From Bacillota bacterium (GTDB lineage Bacteria > Bacillota > Clostridia > Christensenellales > UBA1242): DNA of 64,000 bases. A model generated the notes under the pieces. The model saw only the letters and a program-made list of their open reading frames with translations. It was not told the origin of the DNA and did no database searches. The stretch lies in assembly GCA_009784185.1 (NCBI GenBank), contig WRCD01000003.1, positions 1 through 64,000 of the forward strand, written 5' to 3'. Positions 42,183-50,400 of the stretch are shown here, one piece after another; positions within the stretch are counted from its first letter, which is position 1; each line of letters begins with the position of its first letter. A program made the position numbers and the translations under genes.

Positions 42183-42211
42183 ATTTTACTCTTTTTTAAT
42201 TAAAAACACAA
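42183..42211 (-). promoter_or_regulatory. Promoter of the GNAT-like gene, predicted leaderless
   Basis: Minus strand: TTGTGT (42206-42211), 17 nt, TAAAAT (42183-42188), then 6 nt to the ATG at 42176. The -35 is identical to that of the S41 peptidase gene. Confidence 0.6.
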
Positions 42212-42218
42212 ACGAATT

Positions 42219-42527
42219 TTATTCGATGTTTAAAAGCTGTCCTATAAAAACATTGTTAAGATTGTTTTTCTTCTTAAGCGACTCTGTTGTTACGCCATGT
42301 TTCTCTGCAATAGAGTTTATTGTATCCATGGGCTTTACCACGTAGAATGTTTGATTTATGTTGGTAATAAAAACACAATCCCCCGCCTGCAAAGTTTCAG
42401 CCTCGGCTTCTATATTTTTAACAGATGTATTATAGTCACTTGCAATGCCGGCAGCAGTCTCCCCCGGCTGCACCTGATGCATAATCTTACTGCAGAACAT
42501 ACGGTTTGGTTTTAATAATTCAATCAT
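42219..42527 (-). CDS. LysM-domain protein
   Basis: 102 residues. Two LysM repeats are visible: HQVQPGETAAGIASDYNTSVKNI and FYVVKPMDTINSIAEKHGVTTESLKKKN. LysM binds peptidoglycan or chitin-like glycans. No signal peptide is present, so it may be an internal protein such as a spore-coat component, or be exported in another way. It starts 1 bp from an alternative start of the divergent SpoVB-like gene. Confidence 0.8.
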   Translation of the reverse strand: MIELLKPNRMFCSKIMHQVQPGETAAGIASDYNTSVKNIEAEAETLQAGDCVFITNINQTFYVVKPMDTINSIAEKHGVTTESLKKKNNLNNVFIGQLLNIE

Positions 42528-42579
42528 GTATTATTTCTATGCTGACAAAAATAGATATAGTATAGGGAGTTATCTAATC

Positions 42580-44118
42580 TTGGGTTCGTTATTTCGTGCC
42601 GTTACAATCATTGCCTTATTTGCTATCATTACGCGCATAGCCGGGTTTCTGTTCCGTATCTATCTGGCTCAGGAACTGGGCGCTGAAATGCTGGGCATAT
42701 ACCAGATAGCATTTTCGGTTTTTATGGTGCTGATTGTAATTGTTTCAAGCGGACTGCCGCTGGCCGTGTCAAAACTGACCGCCGGTTACAGAGCTAAAGG
42801 AGATAAAAAAAGCGAAAACAAAACCACAACTGCGGCGTTTATAGTCGGGCTTACCGTAAGCGTGTTTTTATGCGGCGTGTTGTTTGCCTTTCAAAACCTG
42901 TTTGGTTTACTGTTTACCGATTTCAGGTGTATGCTGATTTTAATCACCTTGCTGCCTGCGGTAATTGCTTCGGCGGTTTATGCCGTTTTTAGAGGCACGC
43001 TTTGGGGGCAGCGAGATTACTTCAGCGTGGGCTGGACAGAACTGGCCGAACAGCTTTTGCGGATTTTGTTTTTTGTAATTATTATTAATTTCGGATGGCT
43101 GAGCCTGGACGGGGCAATGGCAGCAGGAGTATCATTGTCTATTGCCTGCACCATATCAGCAATACTGGTTTTTATAGTTTACTTAAGGCACGGCGGAAAA
43201 ATAAAACCGCCTAAAGGGCATTTCGGCCCGGTATTAAAATCTGCTGTACCGGTGACCGGAGTACGAACTGTAAGCAGCCTTATCCAACCGGTTATAGCAC
43301 TATTATTTCCGCTCAGCCTGATTCTGGCAGGTTTTACAAACGAACAGGCACTAAGTATGTTTGGGGTTGCCATGGGCATGACATTTCCACTGCTGTTTCT
43401 GCCCGGCACTTTAACCGGCGCACTGGCATTTACGCTGATACCGGAGCTAAGCTCTGCTGTAACGCAAAAAAACACCGGGTTGATTGAAAACCGTATAAAA
43501 TCAGCATTTGCTTTCAGTGTGTTTGTTTCCATGCTTTGTGTGCCGCTGTTTATGGGGCTTGGTAAAGAAATAGGTGTGTTTCTGTACGGTCCGGAAAACA
43601 TAACCAGCGGCGTGTATCTTGCCCGGGCAGCGTGGATAATGGTGCCGCTGAGTCTGGCCAATATAACAAGCAGTATACTCAACTCACTTAATCTTGAAGT
43701 TAAATCGTTTATACACAACATAATAGGCGGAGCAATATTATTATTGTGCGTTGGATTCCTGCCGCAATTTATGGGCGTAGATGCTCTGATACTGGGCATG
43801 GGATTATGCATGACCATAACCACGCTCTTAAACGTGCGCATGATTAAAAAACACGTTCCGATTAAATTAGGCGCCATAAAACCAATAATCGGAATGGGCC
43901 TTATTGCGCTTGGCTGCGCATTACTGTCGGGCCTGCTATATCCATTGCTGGAGCGCATATTCCCCGCTGTTATCAACTTGGTTTTGTCGGGCGGAATAGG
44001 GCTTGCAGCTTTTATTGGATTATGCATGGCGTTCAAACTTGCAGATGTATTAACTTATGCCGTAATAGTCACTTCCCGGTTTAAAAAGAAAAGCAAAGGT
44101 ATAAAACAACCGGTTTAA
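42580..44118 (+). CDS. SpoVB/MurJ-like lipid flippase (MOP superfamily)
   Basis: 512 residues with about 14 membrane helices. The N-terminal ITRIAGFLFRIYLAQELGAEMLGIYQIAFSV is typical of SpoVB and related polysaccharide/lipid II flippases. It may export cell-wall or spore-cortex precursors. I prefer the TTG at 42580, which follows AGGGAG by 10 nt; an in-frame ATG at 42526 overlaps the lysM start and has no ribosome-binding site. It heads a run with the DUF421 and DUF4363 genes. Confidence 0.82.
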   Translation: MGSLFRAVTIIALFAIITRIAGFLFRIYLAQELGAEMLGIYQIAFSVFMVLIVIVSSGLPLAVSKLTAGYRAKGDKKSENKTTTAAFIVGLTVSVFLCGVLFAFQNLFGLLFTDFRCMLILITLLPAVIASAVYAVFRGTLWGQRDYFSVGWTELAEQLLRILFFVIIINFGWLSLDGAMAAGVSLSIACTISAILVFIVYLRHGGKIKPPKGHFGPVLKSAVPVTGVRTVSSLIQPVIALLFPLSLILAGFTNEQALSMFGVAMGMTFPLLFLPGTLTGALAFTLIPELSSAVTQKNTGLIENRIKSAFAFSVFVSMLCVPLFMGLGKEIGVFLYGPENITSGVYLARAAWIMVPLSLANITSSILNSLNLEVKSFIHNIIGGAILLLCVGFLPQFMGVDALILGMGLCMTITTLLNVRMIKKHVPIKLGAIKPIIGMGLIALGCALLSGLLYPLLERIFPAVINLVLSGGIGLAAFIGLCMAFKLADVLTYAVIVTSRFKKKSKGIKQPV

Positions 44119-44132
44119 GCAAGACTCCTGTT

Positions 44133-44849
44133 ATGTTAGTAATTTTTGTAAGAGCCGTAATAATCTTTTTAATAGTACTTGTGTTTATCCGCCTTATGGG
44201 AAAGCGGCAGATAGGCGAAATGCAGCCGTTTGAACTTGTTATTACCATAATCATAGCCGACCTGGCTACAACACCAATGGCACAAAACTCAATACCGCTG
44301 CTGCACGGATTGATTCCCGCACTTACGCTTGTTGTGCTGCACTTCGGGTTGTCGCTTATTTCACGCAAAAGTATAATAATGCGCCGGGTTATCAGCGGCA
44401 AGCCCGTTATTGTCATTTCCGGAGACGGAATAGATTATGCGGCGCTGAAAAGCCTTAATATGAATTTTGACGACCTAAGCGAGGGGCTGCGCACCTGCGG
44501 ATATATCAATATTGAGGATATTCAATATGCCGTTGTTGAAACAAACGGCACTTTTACCGCTATCCCCAAAGCGGAAAAAGCACCGGTTGTAAATGAGGAT
44601 ATGGATATAAAGCTGGAGGAAGTAAGTCTGCCGGTTAACCTCATAACCTCCGGTAAAATTATGAACGCTAACATGAAACTTATGCAGGTATCTATGGACG
44701 ACATAAAACACCAGCTGGCTAAAATGGGCAATTTTGTGTTAAAAGACGTTATGCTGCTTAGTTTAGATAACAACGGCAAAATCTTTATGCAGCCGTTTAG
44801 AGGCAAATACCAGGTTTTAAATACCAACCTGAAAGGAGGCAGTGCCTGA
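44133..44849 (+). CDS. DUF421-domain membrane protein (YetF/YcaP-like)
   Basis: 238 residues. Three membrane helices (about 1-80) contain RLMGKRQIGEMQPFELVITI, the hallmark of DUF421. A soluble C-terminal domain follows (SRKSIIMRRVISGKP, LRTCGYINIEDIQYAVVE). Function is not established; some members affect spore germination or stress. It starts 14 bp after the flippase stop and overlaps the DUF4363 gene by 1 bp, the usual pairing in Clostridia. Confidence 0.88.
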   Translation: MLVIFVRAVIIFLIVLVFIRLMGKRQIGEMQPFELVITIIIADLATTPMAQNSIPLLHGLIPALTLVVLHFGLSLISRKSIIMRRVISGKPVIVISGDGIDYAALKSLNMNFDDLSEGLRTCGYINIEDIQYAVVETNGTFTAIPKAEKAPVVNEDMDIKLEEVSLPVNLITSGKIMNANMKLMQVSMDDIKHQLAKMGNFVLKDVMLLSLDNNGKIFMQPFRGKYQVLNTNLKGGSA

Positions 44850-45232
44850 TGATGAAACGAGGCATTATCATCCTTGTGCTTTTTGCGGCAATGCTGGGGC
44901 TTTTAGTCTGGCTGCAGATTTATATGAGCGATACAATGAACACCATGCTATATAAAACCGAGATGCTGGAAAAGGCGCTTGCGGAGGAGGACTACGAACT
45001 TAGCCTGGCTTTATGCAAAGAGCTTGAGGCATATTGGGAGCGGCAGGAAGCGGTTCTTGCCATGTTTATTGAGCATAACGAGATTGAAGATATTGGCAAG
45101 CAGCTGAGATATACCTTGGCACACATAGAAAAAGGCGACCTTCCGGTTGCCTTAATCGAATGTAAAATGCTTGCCCACCGCATAATTATGGGGTTGTATC
45201 TGTTTAACTTTGACCTGCAGAATATTATTTAG
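44849..45232 (+). CDS. DUF4363-family protein
   Basis: 127 residues: one N-terminal membrane helix (about 5-24), then a helical extracytoplasmic region. Length, layout and position right after DUF421 match the DUF4363 family. AAAGGAGG lies within the end of the DUF421 gene. A membrane complex of the two is likely but unproven. Confidence 0.8.
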   Translation: MMKRGIIILVLFAAMLGLLVWLQIYMSDTMNTMLYKTEMLEKALAEEDYELSLALCKELEAYWERQEAVLAMFIEHNEIEDIGKQLRYTLAHIEKGDLPVALIECKMLAHRIIMGLYLFNFDLQNII

Positions 45233-45265
45233 TACGCACCTAAGCCTTCTGGCTTTAAAATGGAA

Positions 45266-46999
45266 TCAAGCTAAATTCGTAGTCGGTCGCAAAAATAAAG
45301 TCCAAGTCTGGTTGCTGGAAAAATCGAAAGTAATCGTTCTGTCTATTACAGTACTTTGTTCATACTTAGTCTCTGTATTCCCTTCCCAAGTTTTGAGATA
45401 CATTATTCTAAAGTCAATGCCGTTGTAAGTTATTATGTCGTTGTTCAATAGCGGTTGCCTTCTGGGAAGTATGTAGCTAAACGCATTATCGCCCGGCACA
45501 CCCGAAATTATCGTTGAGCCACCGTAAACATACGCGCTGTCGGGTGGCTCGGAAGCATTACTTAAGCAATACACTACATTAAACGTAAGCGTGCGGGCAG
45601 CGGTTTGGGCAACAAACACTGCGCGTATGTCAACCGCCTTAGCCAGCATGGGAAAAGATATTTGTGAAGAGTGCCCCATTACCTGACTATCGGTAAAATT
45701 GTACCAATTGGAAAACACATATCCGGTATTAGGTGTTGCTGTTAAAGTAACCGCGGTTCCGAATGCAATAGCTGTAGTGTTTGGCAGGCGTGTAACAGTT
45801 CCGCCGCCGGCGGTTCCGCTAAAAGTGCCTTGCCTGGCAGAAGTAGTTAAAGTATAACTTATCCTGTTAAAAGTTATGATTATACTATTAGTTGTAGCAA
45901 CATTAAAGTTAATTGGGTGGCCGGAGTAGGCTGTGTTGTTGATAGTTGTTGTAAAGTTAAATCCGGCGGCGGGCGTAACAGTTAACTGTACCGTTGTAGC
46001 AAAGTTTCGGTCAAATGAAAAACCTGTTATAAACCCGCTGCCCACACCGGCTGCGGCAACACTGTTTCCGTTGCCGCCGTTATTCACGGTTACGTTAATA
46101 GTGCGTGGAAGCGGTTTAAATACAGCCTTATACTCAGTGTTTATTGTGTAATAAAAACCCAGGCTTAGGTTCGACGAATCTACCGGAACCCTGCCACACG
46201 CCACGGTAGCTACTTCTGCGTTTGTGACCTCAGTAGTTATCAGCGGCGTGGAAGAATTAACTAAGCCGTGAACCGTCCTGCCCCGCACATCCCAGCGCAC
46301 AAATTCATATCCGGGGTTGGCACGAGCGGTTATCGTGCCTATGTTTGCGGAGTAACTAGCAGGGCTTCCGTTTGCGGTAGTTGCTGGTACTTTCACTGTA
46401 GTGGTTGCTCCCCCGTCTACATATCCGCCGATACCTGTGCCTTCCGTTAAGCTGGTCATTATGGTAAGCGTATATGATTCCCTTATAAAGAAAGCTCTGA
46501 AATGGTAATCTCCAGGATTGCCGTTGTTCGGGTGATTAATAGGATTTGAGCTATAACCCTGTTGAATCGTATGACTATTTGTTTGATAAATAGGAGTAGG
46601 AGCAGAAATAGTAAGCGTCCACTCATTGGCATAATATACTTCCCAGCGGACAAATTTCCAGCCGTGGCCCGGAATGGCAGTGGCTTTGTGAACATGTGTC
46701 TTAAACCCCGGTATCACGCCGTCTGTCCACTGCTCCATTTTGATAGAATTTACACCGTACGATACCGTTTTGTTGCCCGAAAGCGCCGCGCCGCTTATTG
46801 CGGGTGTGGGGCCTTGCTGCCCCTCATTATTATCAATGGTATACCTAACCCAGCCGGCTGCCTCTGCATTCTCTTTTGCGCTGCTTGCAAACCATAATGT
46901 GCCTGCAAGCACAAGGCCGGCAGATACAAACGTAAGCCCCACAATAAGGACAACAAGTTTTTTCATGCTCCGTATGTTGTTAATAAACTTAAAGCTCAT
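45266..46999 (-). CDS. Secreted surface protein with InlB-B/bacterial-repeat domains
   Basis: 577 residues. A signal peptide lies at about 12-34. At least four copies of the divergent InlB B-repeat (bacterial repeat) are present, each with ATAxPGxGxxFxxW (ITARANPGYEFVRWD, LTATPNTGYVFSNWY). These beta domains are typical of adhesins. No LPXTG or membrane anchor is seen at the C-terminus, so it may be shed or held by other means. The ATG at 46999 follows AGGGGGTG. It is paralogous in domain content to the 47485-52608 protein. Confidence 0.78.
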   Translation of the reverse strand: MSFKFINNIRSMKKLVVLIVGLTFVSAGLVLAGTLWFASSAKENAEAAGWVRYTIDNNEGQQGPTPAISGAALSGNKTVSYGVNSIKMEQWTDGVIPGFKTHVHKATAIPGHGWKFVRWEVYYANEWTLTISAPTPIYQTNSHTIQQGYSSNPINHPNNGNPGDYHFRAFFIRESYTLTIMTSLTEGTGIGGYVDGGATTTVKVPATTANGSPASYSANIGTITARANPGYEFVRWDVRGRTVHGLVNSSTPLITTEVTNAEVATVACGRVPVDSSNLSLGFYYTINTEYKAVFKPLPRTINVTVNNGGNGNSVAAAGVGSGFITGFSFDRNFATTVQLTVTPAAGFNFTTTINNTAYSGHPINFNVATTNSIIITFNRISYTLTTSARQGTFSGTAGGGTVTRLPNTTAIAFGTAVTLTATPNTGYVFSNWYNFTDSQVMGHSSQISFPMLAKAVDIRAVFVAQTAARTLTFNVVYCLSNASEPPDSAYVYGGSTIISGVPGDNAFSYILPRRQPLLNNDIITYNGIDFRIMYLKTWEGNTETKYEQSTVIDRTITFDFSSNQTWTLFLRPTTNLA

Positions 47000-47019
47000 A
47001 TACACCCCCTGGATTAGTT

Positions 47020-47083
47020 AATAATGAATAGTGAATAATGAATAATGAATAATTATTGGTCGCTTTGCTCCGATTGCACGTTC
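47020..47083. repeat. Family C repeat, left flank of the four-helix-bundle gene
   Basis: Tandem TAATGAATAA-type units, then TTATTGGTCGCTTTGCTCCGA. It encodes the last residues of the 47053-47424 protein and is inverted relative to the copy at 47433-47488. Confidence 0.75.
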
Positions 47084-47424
47084 TTTGCAGTTTTAACAGA
47101 TGCGGTTAACAACTTAAGCAGTTCATCAATTTCACTCCGTATCGAGTCAAACTCTTTTTGACTAATATAACCTGTTTCGCTCAACAGCAACAGCCAATAT
47201 TTGGTTTCGCTGGCTTCTTTGAGCGCAATGCTTAACTTGTTGGTAAAATCTGACCTTGAAGAGGCATAAAGACTTTCTGCAACATTTGCGCCAATGCTTG
47301 TCCCGCTTCTTAATATTTGATTGCTCATAACAAATTCATGCTTGCTTTCTTTTAAGTGCTTGTATAAGTTAATAATCCTAATTGCAAAAGCTTTGCTCTT
47401 ATCAAAAACCTTGTTATCTTTCAT
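47053..47424 (-). CDS. Four-helix-bundle protein (S23/23S rRNA intervening-sequence type)
   Basis: 123 residues. It has the family pattern: KSKAFAIRIINLYKHL, QILRSGTSIGANVAES and FTNKLSIALKEASETKYWLLLL. Such proteins are encoded in rRNA intervening sequences and as free-standing genes near mobile elements; the biochemical role is unsettled. AAAGGATGG precedes the ATG. The gene is bracketed by inverted family C repeats, and its last nine residues (NVQSEQSDQ) are repeat-derived. It lies between two surface-protein genes. Confidence 0.88.
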   Translation of the reverse strand: MKDNKVFDKSKAFAIRIINLYKHLKESKHEFVMSNQILRSGTSIGANVAESLYASSRSDFTNKLSIALKEASETKYWLLLLSETGYISQKEFDSIRSEIDELLKLLTASVKTAKNVQSEQSDQ

Positions 47425-47432
47425 ATTCCATC

Positions 47433-47488
47433 CTTTGGAGCGTATGCGACCCGCAATTATTCATTATTCATTATAAATTATTCATTAT
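47433..47488. repeat. Family C repeat, right flank of the four-helix-bundle gene
   Basis: TTGGAGCGTATGCGACCCGC, then ATTATTCATTATTCATTATA units; the inverted partner of 47020-47083. It reaches the stop codon of the giant surface-protein gene. Confidence 0.75.
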
Positions 47489-50400
47489 AATATAATCGTA
47501 CTGCCTACATATGTCTGCGTTTCGTCAAAGTCCTTTGACAGGAAGTTAAACACTGCACCCGCATTTCCAAGGTTAACAATAACGTGATTAGATAGCGTGG
47601 TTGTGCCGCCGCCGTCTGTAAACTTTGCTTCATAATAAACGTTGGTTATAAGGGTTATTGTATAGCCGGAATTGGCAGGAATTAAAACACGGTAATCTGC
47701 GCTTCCGCTGATTAAATAAGCGTATGAAGCCCCGGACGGAGCGGTAACAAGCAAGATGGACCCTGCAAGCGGACTCAGCCCCGGCGGAGATGGTGCGCTG
47801 GCCGCCGACAATGTAATTGCCCCTTGCATACTGTATCGTGCCTCAATGTCCCAGTTAGCTTCAAGCCCGGTTATATAATACAACGGAGACACAGTGAGAC
47901 GCGTGTTTGTATCTTTAATGAAATAACCTACAAACTGCAGATAGTTAACACCATAGAAAGCTGAAGCCGTATTGTATCTGCCTATATATTGCTCACTCTT
48001 AAGTTCAAGGCTTTGCCCAAGCGCAAGTGAAGCAGAAATGTTGTACACATAATTGCCGCCTGTAATCTGTCGTGTTATGGCACCTACGTCATCAAACCTT
48101 CCCGAAACTTCCTGCTTAAGCGTTATCCTTCCGTCAACAGTAGTGTTTGCGGTTATAGGCGGCTGAGTCCCGTACTTGTATGCCAGGTCATGCAGATTTG
48201 TGCTTAAGTTTACCATAAACGACTGTCTGTTAAAAGTAAACTCAAAGTTTATTGCCGAGGCCTGGTTGGTTGGATTGGTGCTGAATGTAAAGTCTGCTCC
48301 AAACTGCCACGGCTTGCCATAGCATACAACGGGCGTAACCTGAGGAGACGACAACACAACGCCGTTTAGCTTAATGCTTGCAAGCGTAAACGCAGTGCCG
48401 TTTTTCGGCCGCAGTGTAACGTTAAAGGTGCTGTCCTTGGTTATAAACTTTTTGCCTGTCATACTTGTAGCAGGAGTTGGGGCGGTTCGGTTGACGGTAA
48501 ACAAAATGTCGCCAACCTCTCCGGTAGTGCCGTTCCATGCGTAATCGGTGTCGGAGGCAATAGTAATATTGCTAGGCGCAAATGCCTTAAAATTTAACCT
48601 AACAGCATTGTACTCAAACAAGTAATGTATGGTTATTATATCATGCGTAAGGCTTCTGCCCATAAGGTTAAACAAACTTATTACATCCATGCCTTGTACA
48701 AACTTATATATAATTGTCTGCCTTCCGCCATATAACGAATCAGCCCGTTGAGCGTAGCCGTAGTTTGGCGAAGTGGTTGTTGTTGACATCATATAAAGCG
48801 GATGACCTGAAACAAGCCCAAGCCCGGCAGACAGCAATAAACTTGTTGAAACTCCGGCAGTAGAATAATACTGATTATCGTTAAACTGTATCACAAAACC
48901 CTTAAACAAATACTCGTTAAGGTCAAGGGCTATCAGCTTTGCATGAACATCAGTGTCATTACCCGTAGCCATTCCACGGTTGATGTCAGCTGTGTGGTTA
49001 GCATCAAGTGTGTTTGGAGGTCTTGCAATCTTTTTGTTAGAAAAACCGCGCGGGCTGAAGTTGTCAATATGCTCTGCACGATTCAATCCAGCATTAGTAA
49101 ACTCTATGTTAGCGTTGATAGTTACCTCACGATAAAAGTACCGTACGTTGATTGCCGATGTTGAATTAGGCATACTTAATGTAGTAGACGTAGTGCTTGC
49201 TTTCGTGTTATTGTCAGTAAGCGCAGCGGTTAAAACAGTAGTTCCCATCACAATGGGCGGCGCGTTTGGGGGAGGAGTTGTTGAGTTTGTAAACTGAACT
49301 ATCGAAGCAAATCCGCTGGCAACTGTGGCATTTATTTCAATGTTGTAGGTGTAAGGCACGTTTACAATATTTGTGTTTGTTACCGTTACAGCATCATTTG
49401 TATCATTTTTGTTAAAGCGCCAATATGTTACGCTAACATTGCCCCAGGTGCCAAGCGCAACTCCGGATTGCGTGTGTGTTCGCTCCTCAAGCGTCTGGGT
49501 AAAGGTCAGGTTAAAGCTTTTTACCTGATAGTAGCAATATATTATGAGGTGGCTGTCAGTATACTTGGCATCTAACAGTATAGTATCATGCGTACTATCA
49601 AGGCTCTGGTGCTCTTTTAGCGCTTCTTCGCCAACATGCCATACGGGAGACAAATAGTTGCTTACGGTGTTGGTGGTGGTTTGTCTGGTTAATCGTAGTG
49701 GCGTGCCCGCATCCATTACATACTTTGCCGAAGCATAGTTGCCCGCAGTGTTTGCTGCAAGTGCCTCAACGGTACCGATTGTGACTCCGCTTCCGTTAGC
49801 CAGAATTCCTGACGGCAATGATGTTGCAGTAGAGTCGGTGCCTACCACAAGCGTAACTTCCACTTTACGCACAATAATTGCACGCAAAAATACCTGTCCA
49901 TTGGCGTAAGCAAAATTGGTACCGTTTGCGCCCCAGACAGTACGTAAAAAGTGCAAGGTAAATGCGCCGGTACTTACGTTATATTCAATCCTTTGTCCGG
50001 TTCCTCCGCTTGCAACAGTGGTTAAAGTAGTCCACACACCACTGCCAATGCTTATTTCAAACCTTACGTGGCTGTATATATAATTGGCAGATGTAGCAAT
50101 ACTGTACGTACCGGAAATCGACATAGGAGTAGCATCTGCAGCCTTCACGTCGTCAGTAAAAATGTTGGTAGGTAAGAGCACGGTGCCAAAATTTATTCCG
50201 CTACCACCCTCGGCAGGGCTACTGTTATAAGCGTCGAAAACAAAGCCTGTTGCCGTATATCGGGCTGTCCATAAGCTGGTTCTGGTGGCATTTGCAGTTG
50301 GAACATCATATGGCTCAGTAGGAGTTGTCATAGAATAAAAACTGTTGGCTGAATATGAAGTAACCGAAACAGTGGTACCCACCAACAGAGACATAGTGGA

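Noticed and set aside
43179-44036. A 285-codon minus-strand frame opposite the SpoVB-like gene
   Set aside because: Pro/Ser/Asn-rich composition typical of antisense frames across membrane-protein genes; no start signal.
47053-47424. An rRNA intervening sequence around the four-helix-bundle gene
   Set aside because: No 23S rRNA sequence is present in the window; the neighbours are surface-protein genes.
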